Positions 33,793 to 43,042 of a DNA stretch of 46,355 nt are shown here, piece by piece. This stretch comes from Croceitalea sp. (GTDB lineage Bacteria > Bacteroidota > Bacteroidia > Flavobacteriales > Flavobacteriaceae). The first letter of the stretch is position 1; the number at the start of each line of letters is the position of its first letter. Position numbers and translations under genes: made by a program. The notes below the pieces were generated by a model. It did no database searches. It worked only from the letters and a program-made list of their open reading frames with translations, and was not told where the DNA came from. The stretch is taken from contig JABDND010000018.1 of assembly GCA_013001145.1 (NCBI GenBank), forward strand, positions 1 to 46,355, in the 5' to 3' direction.

Positions 33793-35205
33793 TTAATTTC
33801 TTTTATTCAAAAGTACGACATTTTCTACGTGATGGGTTTGCGGAAACATGTCGACTGGTTGCACTTTTACCACTTTGTACAACTCATCCAATAAAGCAAG
33901 ATCACGGGCTTGGGTCGCACTATTGCAGCTCACGTAAACAATGCGATCTGGCGCAATACGGCATAATTGCTCTACCACCATTTTATGCATACCATCCCTT
34001 GGGGGGTCAGTAATGATTACATCGGGCTTGCCATGTTTTGAAATAAAATCATCATCGAAAACATTTTTCATATCACCCACGAAAAACTCAACATTTTCAA
34101 CCTTATTAAGATTTGCATTTGACTTGGCATCTTCAATAGCTTCTGGAACGGATTCAATTCCAATAACTTTTTTCGCTTTTTTGGCAATAAATTGTGCTAT
34201 GGTGCCCGTACCGGTATATAAGTCGTAAACTAATTCATTGCCACTCAATTGTGCAAAATCCCGGGTCACTTTATAGAGCTCCACGGCCTGTGCCGAGTTG
34301 GTTTGATAAAATGATTTTGCATTGATTTTAAATCGCAATCCTTCCATTTCTTCAAAAATATGGTCTCGACCTGCGTAGCATATTACATTTTGGTCATAAA
34401 TGGTATCGTTTTGCTTTTGATTGACAACATATTGCAAAGAGGTAATTTCCGGAAATTGCTGATTGATATATTCCAATAACAAGTTTCGTTTTGGCTCATT
34501 ATCTTCGTAGAATTGAACCACTACCATGATCTCACCAGTTGAAGATGTTCTAATGATCATGGTTCGCAACAATCCACTTTGTTGTCTTGGATTAAAAAAC
34601 TCCATTCCATTGTCAATGGCAAAGTCTTTTACTGCTAACCTAATAGCATTGGAGGGATCCTCTTGCAAATGACATTTGTTAATGTCCAGTATTTTGTCCC
34701 ACATACCCGGAATGTGAAAGCCCAAAGCATTTTTATCTTCAATTTTGTTTTCAGAATTTATTTCTTCCAATGTGAGCCAACGACTATTGGAGAAAGAAAA
34801 CTCCATCTTGTTACGGTAAAAATATTGTTTTTCGGAACCCAAAATGGGTGAAATTTGGGGCAAGTCGAGGTGACCTATCCTTTTAAGGTTGTTGGCGACT
34901 TCACTTTGCTTGAAGGCCAATTGGTGTTCATAGGCCATGTTTTGCCATTTACAGCCACCACAAGTACCAAAATGTTCACATTCGGGTTCTGCTCTTTTGG
35001 GTGATAGTTTATGAAATGCTGTTGCTATGCCTTCAAAATAAGCTTTGCGTTTTTTGGTCGTTTTTACATCAACCACATCACCAGGTACGGCATTACTAAT
35101 AAAAATAACACGGCCGTCCGGTGCTTTTGCGATGGTTTTGCCCTTTGCTCCGGCATCAATGACCTCTAGGTGTTCAAAAACCTGCTGTTTACTTTTTTTT
35201 CGCAT
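33793..35205 (-). CDS. rlmD: 23S rRNA (uracil(1939)-C5)-methyltransferase RlmD
   Basis: This makes m5U1939 in 23S rRNA using SAM, 470 residues. The N-terminal TRAM domain (about 10-70, FEHLEVIDAGAKGKTIAKAPDG) is followed by the Fe-S cysteines CEHFGTCGGCKW (C-x6-C-x2-C) and a fourth in INKCHLQ. The SAM region reads LVYDLYTGTGTIAQFIAKKAK (two runs) and VIGIESVPEAIEDAK. The catalytic cysteine lies in VYVSCNSATQARD. All elements are intact. The genes after it (DUF6452, DUF6048) are on the same strand, possibly one transcript. It is divergent from rocD across 146 bases. Confidence 0.92.
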   Translation of the reverse strand: MRKKSKQQVFEHLEVIDAGAKGKTIAKAPDGRVIFISNAVPGDVVDVKTTKKRKAYFEGIATAFHKLSPKRAEPECEHFGTCGGCKWQNMAYEHQLAFKQSEVANNLKRIGHLDLPQISPILGSEKQYFYRNKMEFSFSNSRWLTLEEINSENKIEDKNALGFHIPGMWDKILDINKCHLQEDPSNAIRLAVKDFAIDNGMEFFNPRQQSGLLRTMIIRTSSTGEIMVVVQFYEDNEPKRNLLLEYINQQFPEITSLQYVVNQKQNDTIYDQNVICYAGRDHIFEEMEGLRFKINAKSFYQTNSAQAVELYKVTRDFAQLSGNELVYDLYTGTGTIAQFIAKKAKKVIGIESVPEAIEDAKSNANLNKVENVEFFVGDMKNVFDDDFISKHGKPDVIITDPPRDGMHKMVVEQLCRIAPDRIVYVSCNSATQARDLALLDELYKVVKVQPVDMFPQTHHVENVVLLNKRN

Positions 35206-35245
35206 TGCGCAAATGTAATGCCTTTTAAGAATTTGTTCTCGTCAA

Positions 35246-35279
35246 TTGACAGGCTTCCTTTCAATATTTTGTATTTTTG
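35246..35279 (+). promoter_or_regulatory. promoter of rocD
   Basis: TTG (35246-35248), 23 bases, then a perfect TAnnTTTG element, TATTTTTG (35272-35279). It would start transcription about 65 bases before the rocD ATG. Confidence 0.5.
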
Positions 35280-35351
35280 CCCCACTGCAAGTAAGGATGA
35301 TTTCTCTCCTAAAGAAGGAATTGCAAAAGTCTTACATTAAAAATTATAATT

Positions 35352-36629
35352 ATGGCAGTAATCGATACCCTTACTTCACAGGATTCCATTGCATTGGAAA
35401 ATCAATATGGCGCACAAAATTATCATCCATTGCCCGTGGTTTTAAGCCGAGGGGAAGGTGTTTATGTTTGGGATGTGGAAGGCAAAAAATATTACGATTT
35501 TTTATCAGCTTATTCTGCGGTTAACCAAGGACACTGCCACCCAAAAATCATTTCAGCCTTAAAAGATCAAGCAGAGAAGTTGACCCTCACATCGAGGGCT
35601 TTTTATAACGATATGTTGGGCAAATATGAAAAATTTGCAACCGAGTTTTTTGGCTTTGACAAATTATTGCCAATGAACACTGGAGCCGAAGCCGTAGAAA
35701 CCGCCATAAAACTAGCACGTAAGTGGGGATACGAGAAAAAGGGCATACCGGCAAACCAAGCCAAGATCATTGTTTGCCAAAACAATTTCCATGGGCGAAC
35801 AGTTACCATAATTTCAGCCTCAAATGATCCTGTGGCCACCGAAAATTTTGGTCCGTTCACCCCTGGGATGGTCTCCATACGATATAATGATATCAATGCG
35901 TTGACCGAGGCTTTGAAAGATGAGCATGTTGCGGCATTTTTGGTGGAGCCCATACAAGGTGAAGCTGGCGTATATGTACCTGATGATAATTATATTAAAG
36001 AGGCATATGCATTGTGCAAATCAAAGAACGTACTTTTTATAGCTGATGAAGTGCAGACCGGTATCGCCAGAACAGGAAGGTTGCTCGCTACCTGTGGCAA
36101 TTGTTCTTGCGAAGACAAAAATTGCTCTCGCACACCCGATGTCAAACCAGATGTATTGATTTTAGGGAAAGCCATTTCAGGAGGTGTATTTCCTGTATCG
36201 GCCGTATTGGCAAATGATGATATCATGGAAGTGATAAGACCTGGTAACCATGGTTCTACCTTTGGGGGCAATCCTATAGCCTGTGCGGTGGCTATGGCAG
36301 CCCTTAAGGTTGTTAAAGAGGAGCATTTGGCCCAAAATGCCTTTGAATTAGGTAATTTGTTTAGGTCTGAAATGCAAAAATTGATAAAAGAAACCAACCT
36401 GGTCCGATTGGTTAGGGGCAAAGGACTTTTAAACGCCATTGTTATCAATGATACCGAAGATAGTTCCACTGCTTGGAACATATGTATGGCACTTAAAGAG
36501 AATGGCCTTTTGGCGAAGCCCACTCATGGCAATATTATCCGATTTGCCCCGCCGCTGGTCATGACCAAAGAACAATTATTGGAATGCGTTTCAATTATAA
36601 GAAAGACTTTATTGGAATTCAAAAATTAA
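35352..36629 (+). CDS. rocD: ornithine--oxo-acid aminotransferase RocD
   Basis: This moves the delta-amino group of ornithine to 2-oxoglutarate, giving glutamate semialdehyde, so it links arginine breakdown to proline and glutamate. It has 425 residues, class III aminotransferase. Marks include [43 protein letters not shown] and the PLP-lysine region [16 protein letters not shown]. An unusual insert precedes that lysine: four cysteines at residues 248, 251, 253 and 258 ([11 protein letters not shown]), in place of the short loop of Bacillus RocD. It has its own promoter and a bidirectional terminator, and no arginase gene is nearby. Confidence 0.95.
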   Translation: MAVIDTLTSQDSIALENQYGAQNYHPLPVVLSRGEGVYVWDVEGKKYYDFLSAYSAVNQGHCHPKIISALKDQAEKLTLTSRAFYNDMLGKYEKFATEFFGFDKLLPMNTGAEAVETAIKLARKWGYEKKGIPANQAKIIVCQNNFHGRTVTIISASNDPVATENFGPFTPGMVSIRYNDINALTEALKDEHVAAFLVEPIQGEAGVYVPDDNYIKEAYALCKSKNVLFIADEVQTGIARTGRLLATCGNCSCEDKNCSRTPDVKPDVLILGKAISGGVFPVSAVLANDDIMEVIRPGNHGSTFGGNPIACAVAMAALKVVKEEHLAQNAFELGNLFRSEMQKLIKETNLVRLVRGKGLLNAIVINDTEDSSTAWNICMALKENGLLAKPTHGNIIRFAPPLVMTKEQLLECVSIIRKTLLEFKN

Positions 36630-36653
36630 AAAATCCCCGAAAGGGGATTTTTT
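36629..36653. terminator. bidirectional terminator between rocD and the next gene
   Basis: A stem AAATCCCC-GAAA-GGGGATTT (36631-36650) has a GNRA tetraloop and is flanked by an A run on the left and a T run on the right, so it should stop transcripts from both sides. It separates rocD (plus) from the carboxypeptidase-like-domain gene (minus). Confidence 0.88.
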
Positions 36654-36661
36654 GGCAATAA

Positions 36662-37945
36662 CTATTTTCTTGCTGCACCGTTCTTATCGGACCGCTTAAG
36701 CTGACGCTGAATTTTCTTGATCGCCGATTCAATGGACTTTTCCGGTTCTATGATGTTATATTCCCCCCAAAAATCAGGGTCTGAAAAGCCAACGGCAGCA
36801 TCACTTAAAATAATTGACCTTTTGATTTTATCTCTTGATTTTAATGTGGCACCTTCTGTAGTTTTTTTCCAATCAGTTACGGCCATCTCGGCAGTTAGGC
36901 TGTATACCGAATTAAATAATTTATCCTTCCAATCTACTTTGAACTCCAATAATACATTACTGTAGCTGTAATACCATTTTCCATTTTTGCTGCGATAATC
37001 GACCCTGTAGGCTACTTCGGTAGGCCAAACATCAACGTTTGCCGGTTTTTTGCGAACAAAAAGGCGTGCCGCCAGCCATTTGTCCGTTATGTTCAATTCA
37101 TAGACCGCACTGGTCAAAGTTTTATCTTCTACATCAATGTACAATTTACCTTTATACAGGGGGTCACGTAAACTGGGCATTTGTTCAAAATCTATTATAT
37201 ATATTAATTTGTCGTCAATATATGTGGAGCGGTCATATCTGAATATATACTGATCAATGGAGGCACCTCCGAAAATATATTCGGGATACTTCATAATATC
37301 TACATAAAGAGTATTGAAAGGCCCGCCCTGCAATTTCAAGGCAACGGTATCCAATTTTTCGTAATCTGTACTTTTTCGAGCTTTGTATAATTCCATGGCA
37401 TCCTGTCTTGATGACGCGTAGGGAGCCTTATGAATGGTTACTACGGCTTCAGACAAAGAAACATTTCTTCTTCTTTTTTTTATGGTTTCGCGATAGAAGG
37501 CCGTCATCAACGTAGGATCACTCAAGTAATTTTCACCTTTTTTGCTTAATACCTGCATTACCAATGACTTTGCATCTTTAGGAGCTTTAATGTTGACCTC
37601 GGCCAATTGCGTTACCGATAGATCGAGTTCAATTTTATTATCTTCTGTACTTAATTGACTTAAGGGCAAAGATTTAGTTGCATGGCCCAAAAATGAGAAG
37701 TTCACCACCCCGTCGCTCATGTCTAAAGGTACTTTTAACAAAAACTCTCCTTCTGTGTTGGATATGGTGCTGATGTTGGTGCCCTTTATTTCAATTGAAG
37801 CGAATACCAAGGCCTTATTGGTGTTATTTTCTACGACAATCCCTTTAAATTGTCTGAAATCGCCTTGATCTCCTTGGAAACCTAGTGCGACTTGGGTAAA
37901 ACCAAAAATATAGAAAGCGAGTATTAAAATTTTTAATTTATGCAT
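36662..37945 (-). CDS. exported carboxypeptidase-like regulatory domain protein
   Basis: From ATG at 37945 this encodes 427 residues with a signal peptide (MHKLKILILAFYIFGF); the frame from 37984 would add 13 residues before it. The first domain (about 35-120) is a carboxypeptidase D regulatory-like beta-sandwich (FKGIVVENNTNKALVFASIE, then NTEGEFLLKVP), a module common at the N terminus of Bacteroidota outer-membrane proteins. The remaining 300 residues are rich in beta strands and aromatic residues (WYYSYSNVLLEF, YRVDYRSKNGKW) and end in a basic tail. It resembles the N-terminal parts of DUF5686-like proteins but lacks the long barrel. It is probably periplasmic or outer-membrane attached. 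The function is unknown. Confidence 0.82.
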   Translation of the reverse strand: MHKLKILILAFYIFGFTQVALGFQGDQGDFRQFKGIVVENNTNKALVFASIEIKGTNISTISNTEGEFLLKVPLDMSDGVVNFSFLGHATKSLPLSQLSTEDNKIELDLSVTQLAEVNIKAPKDAKSLVMQVLSKKGENYLSDPTLMTAFYRETIKKRRRNVSLSEAVVTIHKAPYASSRQDAMELYKARKSTDYEKLDTVALKLQGGPFNTLYVDIMKYPEYIFGGASIDQYIFRYDRSTYIDDKLIYIIDFEQMPSLRDPLYKGKLYIDVEDKTLTSAVYELNITDKWLAARLFVRKKPANVDVWPTEVAYRVDYRSKNGKWYYSYSNVLLEFKVDWKDKLFNSVYSLTAEMAVTDWKKTTEGATLKSRDKIKRSIILSDAAVGFSDPDFWGEYNIIEPEKSIESAIKKIQRQLKRSDKNGAARK

Positions 37946-38079
37946 TACTAAATCTATAATGTTTAAAATCAATGTGTTAAACACACCGTAGCCTTATCAT
38001 CTAAGGTAAGGAATTTTGTTTGGATCATCTGTTAAACAAAACTTATAAAGCTGGCTGGCAAATAATTAAAGCGGCGCTA

Positions 38080-40542
38080 TCAATTAACCATAAAAAGGGC
38101 ATTGGCGAAGAATAATTTGCCATTTTCCCAAAAGCCCCTAAAAAGTGGATTGTCGACCATATAAATCACATGACCACGACGATAGTCTTCGACCCCAAAA
38201 ATTAAAGTATTTTTAATTTTCTTTTGGGCTTCACTACCTGCAAAGCCTGAAACAGGGGTGGTCTGGTCTTTTAAGAAGGCAACATTGCCAGAGTCGAGAA
38301 AATCATAAGTATCAGTACCCAATTTTAAACTGTAATAATTTTCATCATACCCATAAGCCAGGGGATGTGTAGAATCTACATGAACTTTAAATATGGCGCC
38401 CGTAATTTCATCTTTCATACGTTCTCGCTGAGCATCATCAAATGCTGATAGTTCTGCATTGGGGTCTTCCCCTTCATTTTTCTTGGTCGTTATTGAAAAT
38501 CCAGTATCTCCGTCAATACCATTTATGGCCCCTCCCATAACAATTAGTTTGCCGCCATTTGCAACCCATTCTTTAAGTTTTTCCAAACGACTGTCATTTA
38601 TAAAACTGGAATACCGGCCACTTGGCAAAACAAGAATGTCGTAGGCGTCAAAATCGACCCTATCAGCATATTCAGAATCAACAACGGTGATGGGGTACTC
38701 CAATTGCTGTTCAAAAAAATGCCAGATTTCGCCAAATCGTAAGGTAGAAGTAGGCTCACCGGATAAAACGGCAATATTTGGTTTCTGTATTAATTGAACA
38801 TACGATGAACCAAAATCTTTTCCTTTATCAACAAATCCAGAATTAGTTGGATGTAAATGGATTGATGTATGCTTCTTTAAAATGTCTTCCAGCGAGTCAA
38901 GGAAATCTTTATGATGCTCATTGTCGGCCTTTGTGATAATTAGACTACCGCTGTCAAAATGCTTCCCATCGATTGAAAAGGGTTTGTATGCGTTTCGCAC
39001 CTTTATTCCCTTATTCAATAAAGCAGCCAAAAAGCGGGCATCGTCCATACTTTCCCATTTAGCAATGTACGCATAGGTTGACGGATTTAAAACGGAAATT
39101 GCCAAGGATTTTGATGTATTATTATCGGTGGCTTGTTGAGGTACTAAGGTCGTGGAGGCCACAGCATCGAGACCATAAGCATAGGGAAGGGACCAAGCTG
39201 TGATGTCATAGGTAAGGGAATCACTTAATTTGGCATTGGGTTCAAATAAGACTTTAACCATGGTTCCTTTGGTTTGGTCTGTTGATACGACCAATGTATT
39301 TTCATCGGTGGTTAATGTGCCACTTTTACCGGTTTTATAATTAATGCCTTTGACAGTTCCTTTAGAGGCTCGACCAAACTTGATTTCATGACTGTTTAAA
39401 AGCCTTTTGAGGGCATTGAGGTTACCAGCCTTGCCATTGAGCACATAACTCTTATACTTAAAATTTCTTTTTTGAAAGAATTTTTTGAATTCACTATTGA
39501 GTTTGTCAGCATTATTGGTCGCCATCTCAACGGTTGAGAGGCCGGTTGTAAGGTGATGTGCTATGCGATCTTTTAAAGTCAGAGTGTCACCATCTTCAGT
39601 GGTAATGGCAAGCCCAGCTCGGCCACTTCCACCTTGTTCATAGGTCATGCCTATAGAACCGTTATAGGTAGGGTACGTATCACCATAACTTGGATAGAAC
39701 AAGTCATATACCTCTTTTGTAAAATAGAACCAGCCATTGGCATCAAAATATCTTGCATGATTTTTACCTATTTTAGTTTGAAAATCACGCTGAAAATCGG
39801 TGATTACTTCGTGGTATGGCTCGGCAGCAGGGGCAAAATAATAAGGGTTATTGACGCCTTGCTCATGAAAATCAACGTGTACGTGAGGTAGCCATTGATT
39901 AAAATACTTTATGCGCTGTTGGCTTTCTACTTGCGTCAACCAGGCCCAATCCCGATTTAGATCGAACATATAGTGATTGGAACGGCCACTCCACCATCCT
40001 TCGTGGTGTTCTTTACTGTTGGGATCTATTTGGTAAGGTGTATTTTTATATTGATTGTACCAATTACTATAACGATCACGACCATCAGGGTTTATACATG
40101 GGTCCATAATGATTAATGTGTTGTCCAAATAGGAAGATTTGCTGGTCAACAACTCGTAAATAGTTTGCATTGAGGCCTCTGTACTCACACTTTCATTACC
40201 GTGCACATTGTAACTAAGCCAAACAATGGCAGTTTTGGCTGTTCCTAAGCCTTGTGTCGCCTTTAAATGCTCCTCCCTAATTGCTTCTATATTTTGAATG
40301 TTCGCCGCTGATGAAACATAGGCCAATAATAACGGACGGCGTTCATTGGTCTGGCCATACTCAAATAATTTGACCTGGTCAGAGAAGTTTTGGGCAATGT
40401 ATTGATAGTAGTCGACTACTTCATGGTGTCTTGTAAATTGCGTCCCTAAGTCATATCCTAAAAATTCGGAGGGTGATTTTATGTCTTGAGCTTGGGAAAA
40501 GCTAATGAAAAACATGAAGCTTACTAGTAAAAATCGAATCAT
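38080..40542 (-). CDS. exported M14 family zinc carboxypeptidase (second paralogue)
   Basis: From ATG at 40542 this encodes 820 residues with a signal peptide (MIRFLLVSFMFFISFSQAQ). The longer frame from 40599 would begin inside the promoter. The peptidase motifs are intact: NVHGNESVSTEA (HGNE at about 114-117), DPCINPDGRDR, FDLNRDWAW, VDFHEQGVNNPYYFAP and the glutamate region MTYEQGGSGRAG. The C-terminal half includes a ThuA/amidotransferase-like part (DILVLPSGRYSSF) and ends FFANALFMVN. It shares architecture and many motifs with the M14 protein at about 2.0-4.5 kb (for example PSPEEFLGY versus SPSEFLGY, and EYGQT), so the two are paralogues. They may differ in substrate. It has its own promoter. 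Confidence 0.92.
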   Translation of the reverse strand: MIRFLLVSFMFFISFSQAQDIKSPSEFLGYDLGTQFTRHHEVVDYYQYIAQNFSDQVKLFEYGQTNERRPLLLAYVSSAANIQNIEAIREEHLKATQGLGTAKTAIVWLSYNVHGNESVSTEASMQTIYELLTSKSSYLDNTLIIMDPCINPDGRDRYSNWYNQYKNTPYQIDPNSKEHHEGWWSGRSNHYMFDLNRDWAWLTQVESQQRIKYFNQWLPHVHVDFHEQGVNNPYYFAPAAEPYHEVITDFQRDFQTKIGKNHARYFDANGWFYFTKEVYDLFYPSYGDTYPTYNGSIGMTYEQGGSGRAGLAITTEDGDTLTLKDRIAHHLTTGLSTVEMATNNADKLNSEFKKFFQKRNFKYKSYVLNGKAGNLNALKRLLNSHEIKFGRASKGTVKGINYKTGKSGTLTTDENTLVVSTDQTKGTMVKVLFEPNAKLSDSLTYDITAWSLPYAYGLDAVASTTLVPQQATDNNTSKSLAISVLNPSTYAYIAKWESMDDARFLAALLNKGIKVRNAYKPFSIDGKHFDSGSLIITKADNEHHKDFLDSLEDILKKHTSIHLHPTNSGFVDKGKDFGSSYVQLIQKPNIAVLSGEPTSTLRFGEIWHFFEQQLEYPITVVDSEYADRVDFDAYDILVLPSGRYSSFINDSRLEKLKEWVANGGKLIVMGGAINGIDGDTGFSITTKKNEGEDPNAELSAFDDAQRERMKDEITGAIFKVHVDSTHPLAYGYDENYYSLKLGTDTYDFLDSGNVAFLKDQTTPVSGFAGSEAQKKIKNTLIFGVEDYRRGHVIYMVDNPLFRGFWENGKLFFANALFMVN

Positions 40543-40566
40543 AAAATGGTATTTTGAGCCTATAAT

Positions 40567-40599
40567 CAAAGCTAATAATAAATTTAAGGCTATTGGCAA
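40567..40599 (-). promoter_or_regulatory. promoter of the second M14 gene
   Basis: On the minus strand TTG (40597-40599), 22 bases, then a perfect TAnnTTTG, TAGCTTTG (40567-40574). Transcription should start about 18 bases before the ATG at 40542. This argues against the longer reading frame from 40599. Confidence 0.6.
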
Positions 40600-40636
40600 T
40601 TAACGTATTTTTAGCAAGCGTAATATTTAAGAAGTT

Positions 40637-40644
40637 TATCTTTA
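40637..40644 (+). promoter_or_regulatory. candidate -7 element of bshC
   Basis: The plus strand reads TATCTTTA, one base off TAnnTTTG, 19 bases before the bshC ATG. No TTG is found at the usual distance upstream. Confidence 0.3.
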
Positions 40645-40663
40645 ACAACATTTTTACTATTTG

Positions 40664-42265
40664 ATGGACATCGACTGTATTCCTTTTCAACAAACTGGTT
40701 ATTTTTCAAAACTCATATGTGATTATTTGGACCAGAAAAAGGCTTTGTCACCCTTTTACAATCATTTTCCATCGTTGGACAACTTTAAACTGCAGTTGGA
40801 AGAGAAGGAAACCAATTATGACCATGATCAAAGAAATGTTCTTGTAAAGGCTCTGGTAGGCCAATATGCGGAAATTAGCCCTTCAGCTCTCACCAAGACC
40901 AATATTAAAAAATTATCTTCAAAGAAAACCTTCACTATAGTTACCGGACATCAATTAAACTTATTTACAGGGCCACTTTATTTTTTGTACAAGATTATTT
41001 CTACAATCAACTTGGCCAGTGAGCTTAAAACGAAATATGCAGATTATGAGTTTGTGCCTGTTTATTGGATGGCAACGGAAGATCATGACTTTGATGAAAT
41101 CAACTATTTCAACTTTAGAGGGCAAAAAGTACAATGGAACCTCAAAGCAAATGGAGGTGTAGGTAGATTGTCAACCGAAAGCTTGAAAGAGGTTCAGGAA
41201 GTAATTGCCACCCATTTTGGTGAATCGGAGAATGCACAGAAATTGACAGCGCTTTTTAAAAAATCATATTTAGAGAATGATACCTTGGCCAAAGCAACAC
41301 GTTATTTGGCCAATGAGTTGTTTGGAAAATATGGATTGGTCGTAGTGGATGGTGATGCTATTGAGCTCAAGAGATTATTTGTTCCTTATATTGAAAAGGA
41401 CATCTTCGAACAAATTCCATTCAAAAAAGTCAATGAATCGGTTGAACAATTAAAGAGTATTTCAACAGATTATAATATTCAAGTCAATCCTCGTGAAATC
41501 AATCATTTTTACTTAACGGATAACCTTCGTGAGCGTTTGATATATAAGAATGAGATATATCACGTTCTTGATACCGATATCTCTTTTACTCCTGATGAAT
41601 TGCGAAAGGAGCTGAATGACCATCCTGAAAGATTTTCACCCAATGTAATTACGAGGCCACTATATCAAGAGGTGATTTTGCCCAATCTTTGCTATATAGG
41701 AGGCGGTGGTGAATTGGCCTACTGGCTTGAACTAAAGGCTTCTTTTGATTCGCTCAATATTGCTTTTCCTATGCTCTTGCTACGTAATTCAGTATTATTG
41801 ATGACTGGGAAACAGCGTAAGAAAGTAAAAAAGTTAGGCCTGTCTGTTTATGATTTATTCATGAAGCAATCTTCTTTGATAAATAAAAAAATCAGGCAAA
41901 TTTCAAATATAGATATTGATTTTTCACCACAAAAAAAGCATTTAGAGGAACAGTTTGCAGAATTATACGAACTGGCCGAGCAAACCGATAAGTCATTTCT
42001 GGGTGCTGTAAAAGCCCAAGAAACCAAACAGAAAAATGGACTGGATGCTTTGGAAAAGCGGCTTCTAAAGGCCCAAAAAAGAAAATTGAAAGATGAAGTA
42101 ACCCGTATCGCTGATATCCAAAATGAATTATTTCCGAATCATTCACTACAAGAACGACTACTCAATTTTTCTGAATTGTATTTGGAGTATGGAGACCAGC
42201 TCATTCCAATGCTCAAAGAGGCACTAGATCCACTAAAAGGTGAATTCCATATTCTAAGGGACTAA
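40664..42265 (+). CDS. bshC: bacillithiol biosynthesis cysteine-adding enzyme BshC
   Basis: This probably adds cysteine to glucosaminyl-malate in the last step of bacillithiol synthesis, giving the low-molecular-weight thiol used instead of glutathione. It has 533 residues from ATG at 40664; a TTG one codon earlier is an unneeded alternative. Recognisable stretches are VTGHQLNLFTGPLYFLYKII, WMATEDHDFDEINYF (the conserved glutamate/histidine/aspartate group) and GGGGELAYWLELK. The last 130 residues form a charged coiled coil (KAQETKQKNGLDALEKRL). No bshA or bshB is adjacent, so the pathway is scattered in this genome. The end overlaps the PNPOx gene by 12 bases. Confidence 0.92.
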   Translation: MDIDCIPFQQTGYFSKLICDYLDQKKALSPFYNHFPSLDNFKLQLEEKETNYDHDQRNVLVKALVGQYAEISPSALTKTNIKKLSSKKTFTIVTGHQLNLFTGPLYFLYKIISTINLASELKTKYADYEFVPVYWMATEDHDFDEINYFNFRGQKVQWNLKANGGVGRLSTESLKEVQEVIATHFGESENAQKLTALFKKSYLENDTLAKATRYLANELFGKYGLVVVDGDAIELKRLFVPYIEKDIFEQIPFKKVNESVEQLKSISTDYNIQVNPREINHFYLTDNLRERLIYKNEIYHVLDTDISFTPDELRKELNDHPERFSPNVITRPLYQEVILPNLCYIGGGGELAYWLELKASFDSLNIAFPMLLLRNSVLLMTGKQRKKVKKLGLSVYDLFMKQSSLINKKIRQISNIDIDFSPQKKHLEEQFAELYELAEQTDKSFLGAVKAQETKQKNGLDALEKRLLKAQKRKLKDEVTRIADIQNELFPNHSLQERLLNFSELYLEYGDQLIPMLKEALDPLKGEFHILRD

Positions 42266-42796
42266 ATACTTTCCTTTCCAAGATAGATTTTCCTTCTCAA
42301 ATAAGACCCTTACATGGTTTGGCCGCTGTAAACGCAAATATTCTATTTGTACAGGTGCAATATGGACAACGCAGAAATAATTTTCTTCATTTAGATAATC
42401 AATCTCATCTGGACTATTAATAAAACTGCCAGGGGCATGATGGGTGGTATAGTCTTTTCTTGAGTTGGGTTGAATTCCGGTCCACAAAGACTGAATTACC
42501 TTAGGGTCGGTTTCCAATATAGCTTTACCCTGAACTCTTAATTGAAGCAATTTCTTGGGATGGTAAAAAAGTGCACTTACCTCATCATTATTTTTAATGT
42601 CCTTGATTTTTACGGAACGTAAATCGGTATAAAATGTAAGTAACGTATCATCTTGCACTTTTCTCAATACGACGGTTCTAAGTCGAGGAACTTCATTATT
42701 GGTGGTAGCAAGGGTAAAATATCTAAAGGGGTGTCCTTTTTTTGAGCAACCGTTAATCAATTCATTCTTAAGCTGTTCTAAAACTATTTTCGACAT
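42254..42796 (-). CDS. pyridoxamine 5'-phosphate oxidase family protein
   Basis: This encodes a 180-residue cytoplasmic protein with the FMN-binding split-barrel fold. Marks are RYFTLATTNNEVPRLRTVVL, with the substrate/FMN-region LRTVVLR, and the strands TLLTFYTDLRSVKIKDIKNN and VSALFYHPKKLLQLRVQGKA. The C-terminal RLQRPNHVRVLFEKENLSW ends much like pyridoxamine-phosphate oxidases. The family includes PdxH and FMN-dependent relatives with other substrates. Because the usual PdxH C-terminal WSxQxS element is not seen here, I do not assign pdxH. It overlaps bshC by 12 bases, tail to tail. Confidence 0.82.
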   Translation of the reverse strand: MSKIVLEQLKNELINGCSKKGHPFRYFTLATTNNEVPRLRTVVLRKVQDDTLLTFYTDLRSVKIKDIKNNDEVSALFYHPKKLLQLRVQGKAILETDPKVIQSLWTGIQPNSRKDYTTHHAPGSFINSPDEIDYLNEENYFCVVHIAPVQIEYLRLQRPNHVRVLFEKENLSWKGKYLVP

Positions 42797-42949
42797 AAAT
42801 TCAATTTTTTCAAAAATAATTAGAATAAATGGTAGGGTTTATGACTTTTGAATTGTTTAGTATACAAATTGCTATGAAAAAGGATTTTATGCCTTTTTGA
42901 AATACATTTTAATTAATTCATGTGTTTAGGTTGGTTTTGATTTTTAATG

Positions 42950-42986
42950 AAAAGCCCCGGAGTGGTTCCCGGGGCTTTTGTTTTTT
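42950..42986 (+). terminator. terminator hairpin facing plus
   Basis: A perfect 11-bp stem (AAAAGCCCCGG / CCGGGGCTTTT) with an 8-base loop is followed by GTTTTTT on the plus strand. No plus-strand gene ends just upstream, so it may serve as a barrier to readthrough from bshC or as a second stop for the large minus-strand gene. Confidence 0.65.
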
Positions 42987-43021
42987 AAAAAAGAAAGGGC
43001 TGTCAATTTTGACAGCCCTTT
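42987..43021 (-). terminator. terminator of the giant T9SS-protein gene
   Basis: A 13-bp stem (AAAGGGCTGTCAA / TTGACAGCCCTTT) with a 2-base loop is followed, on the minus strand, by TTTCTTTTTT-like U-rich sequence. It begins 22 bases past the stop codon at 43043. With the neighbouring hairpin it forms a tandem pair. Confidence 0.85.
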
Positions 43022-43042
43022 GCTATTTCATCGTATTTAGAA

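Noticed and set aside
35990-36523. A 177-residue open frame on the minus strand inside rocD
   Set aside because: It is antisense to a well-supported aminotransferase gene and shows no domain, promoter or signal.
40543-40599. Longer start of the second M14 protein
   Set aside because: The extra 19 residues overlap a perfect promoter (TTG-N22-TAGCTTTG), and a clean signal peptide begins at 40542.
42877-42898. Weak hairpin AAAAAGG / CCTTTTT
   Set aside because: The 7-bp stem is AT-dominated with an 8-base loop and follows no plus-strand gene. The two much stronger hairpins at 42950-43021 explain termination here.
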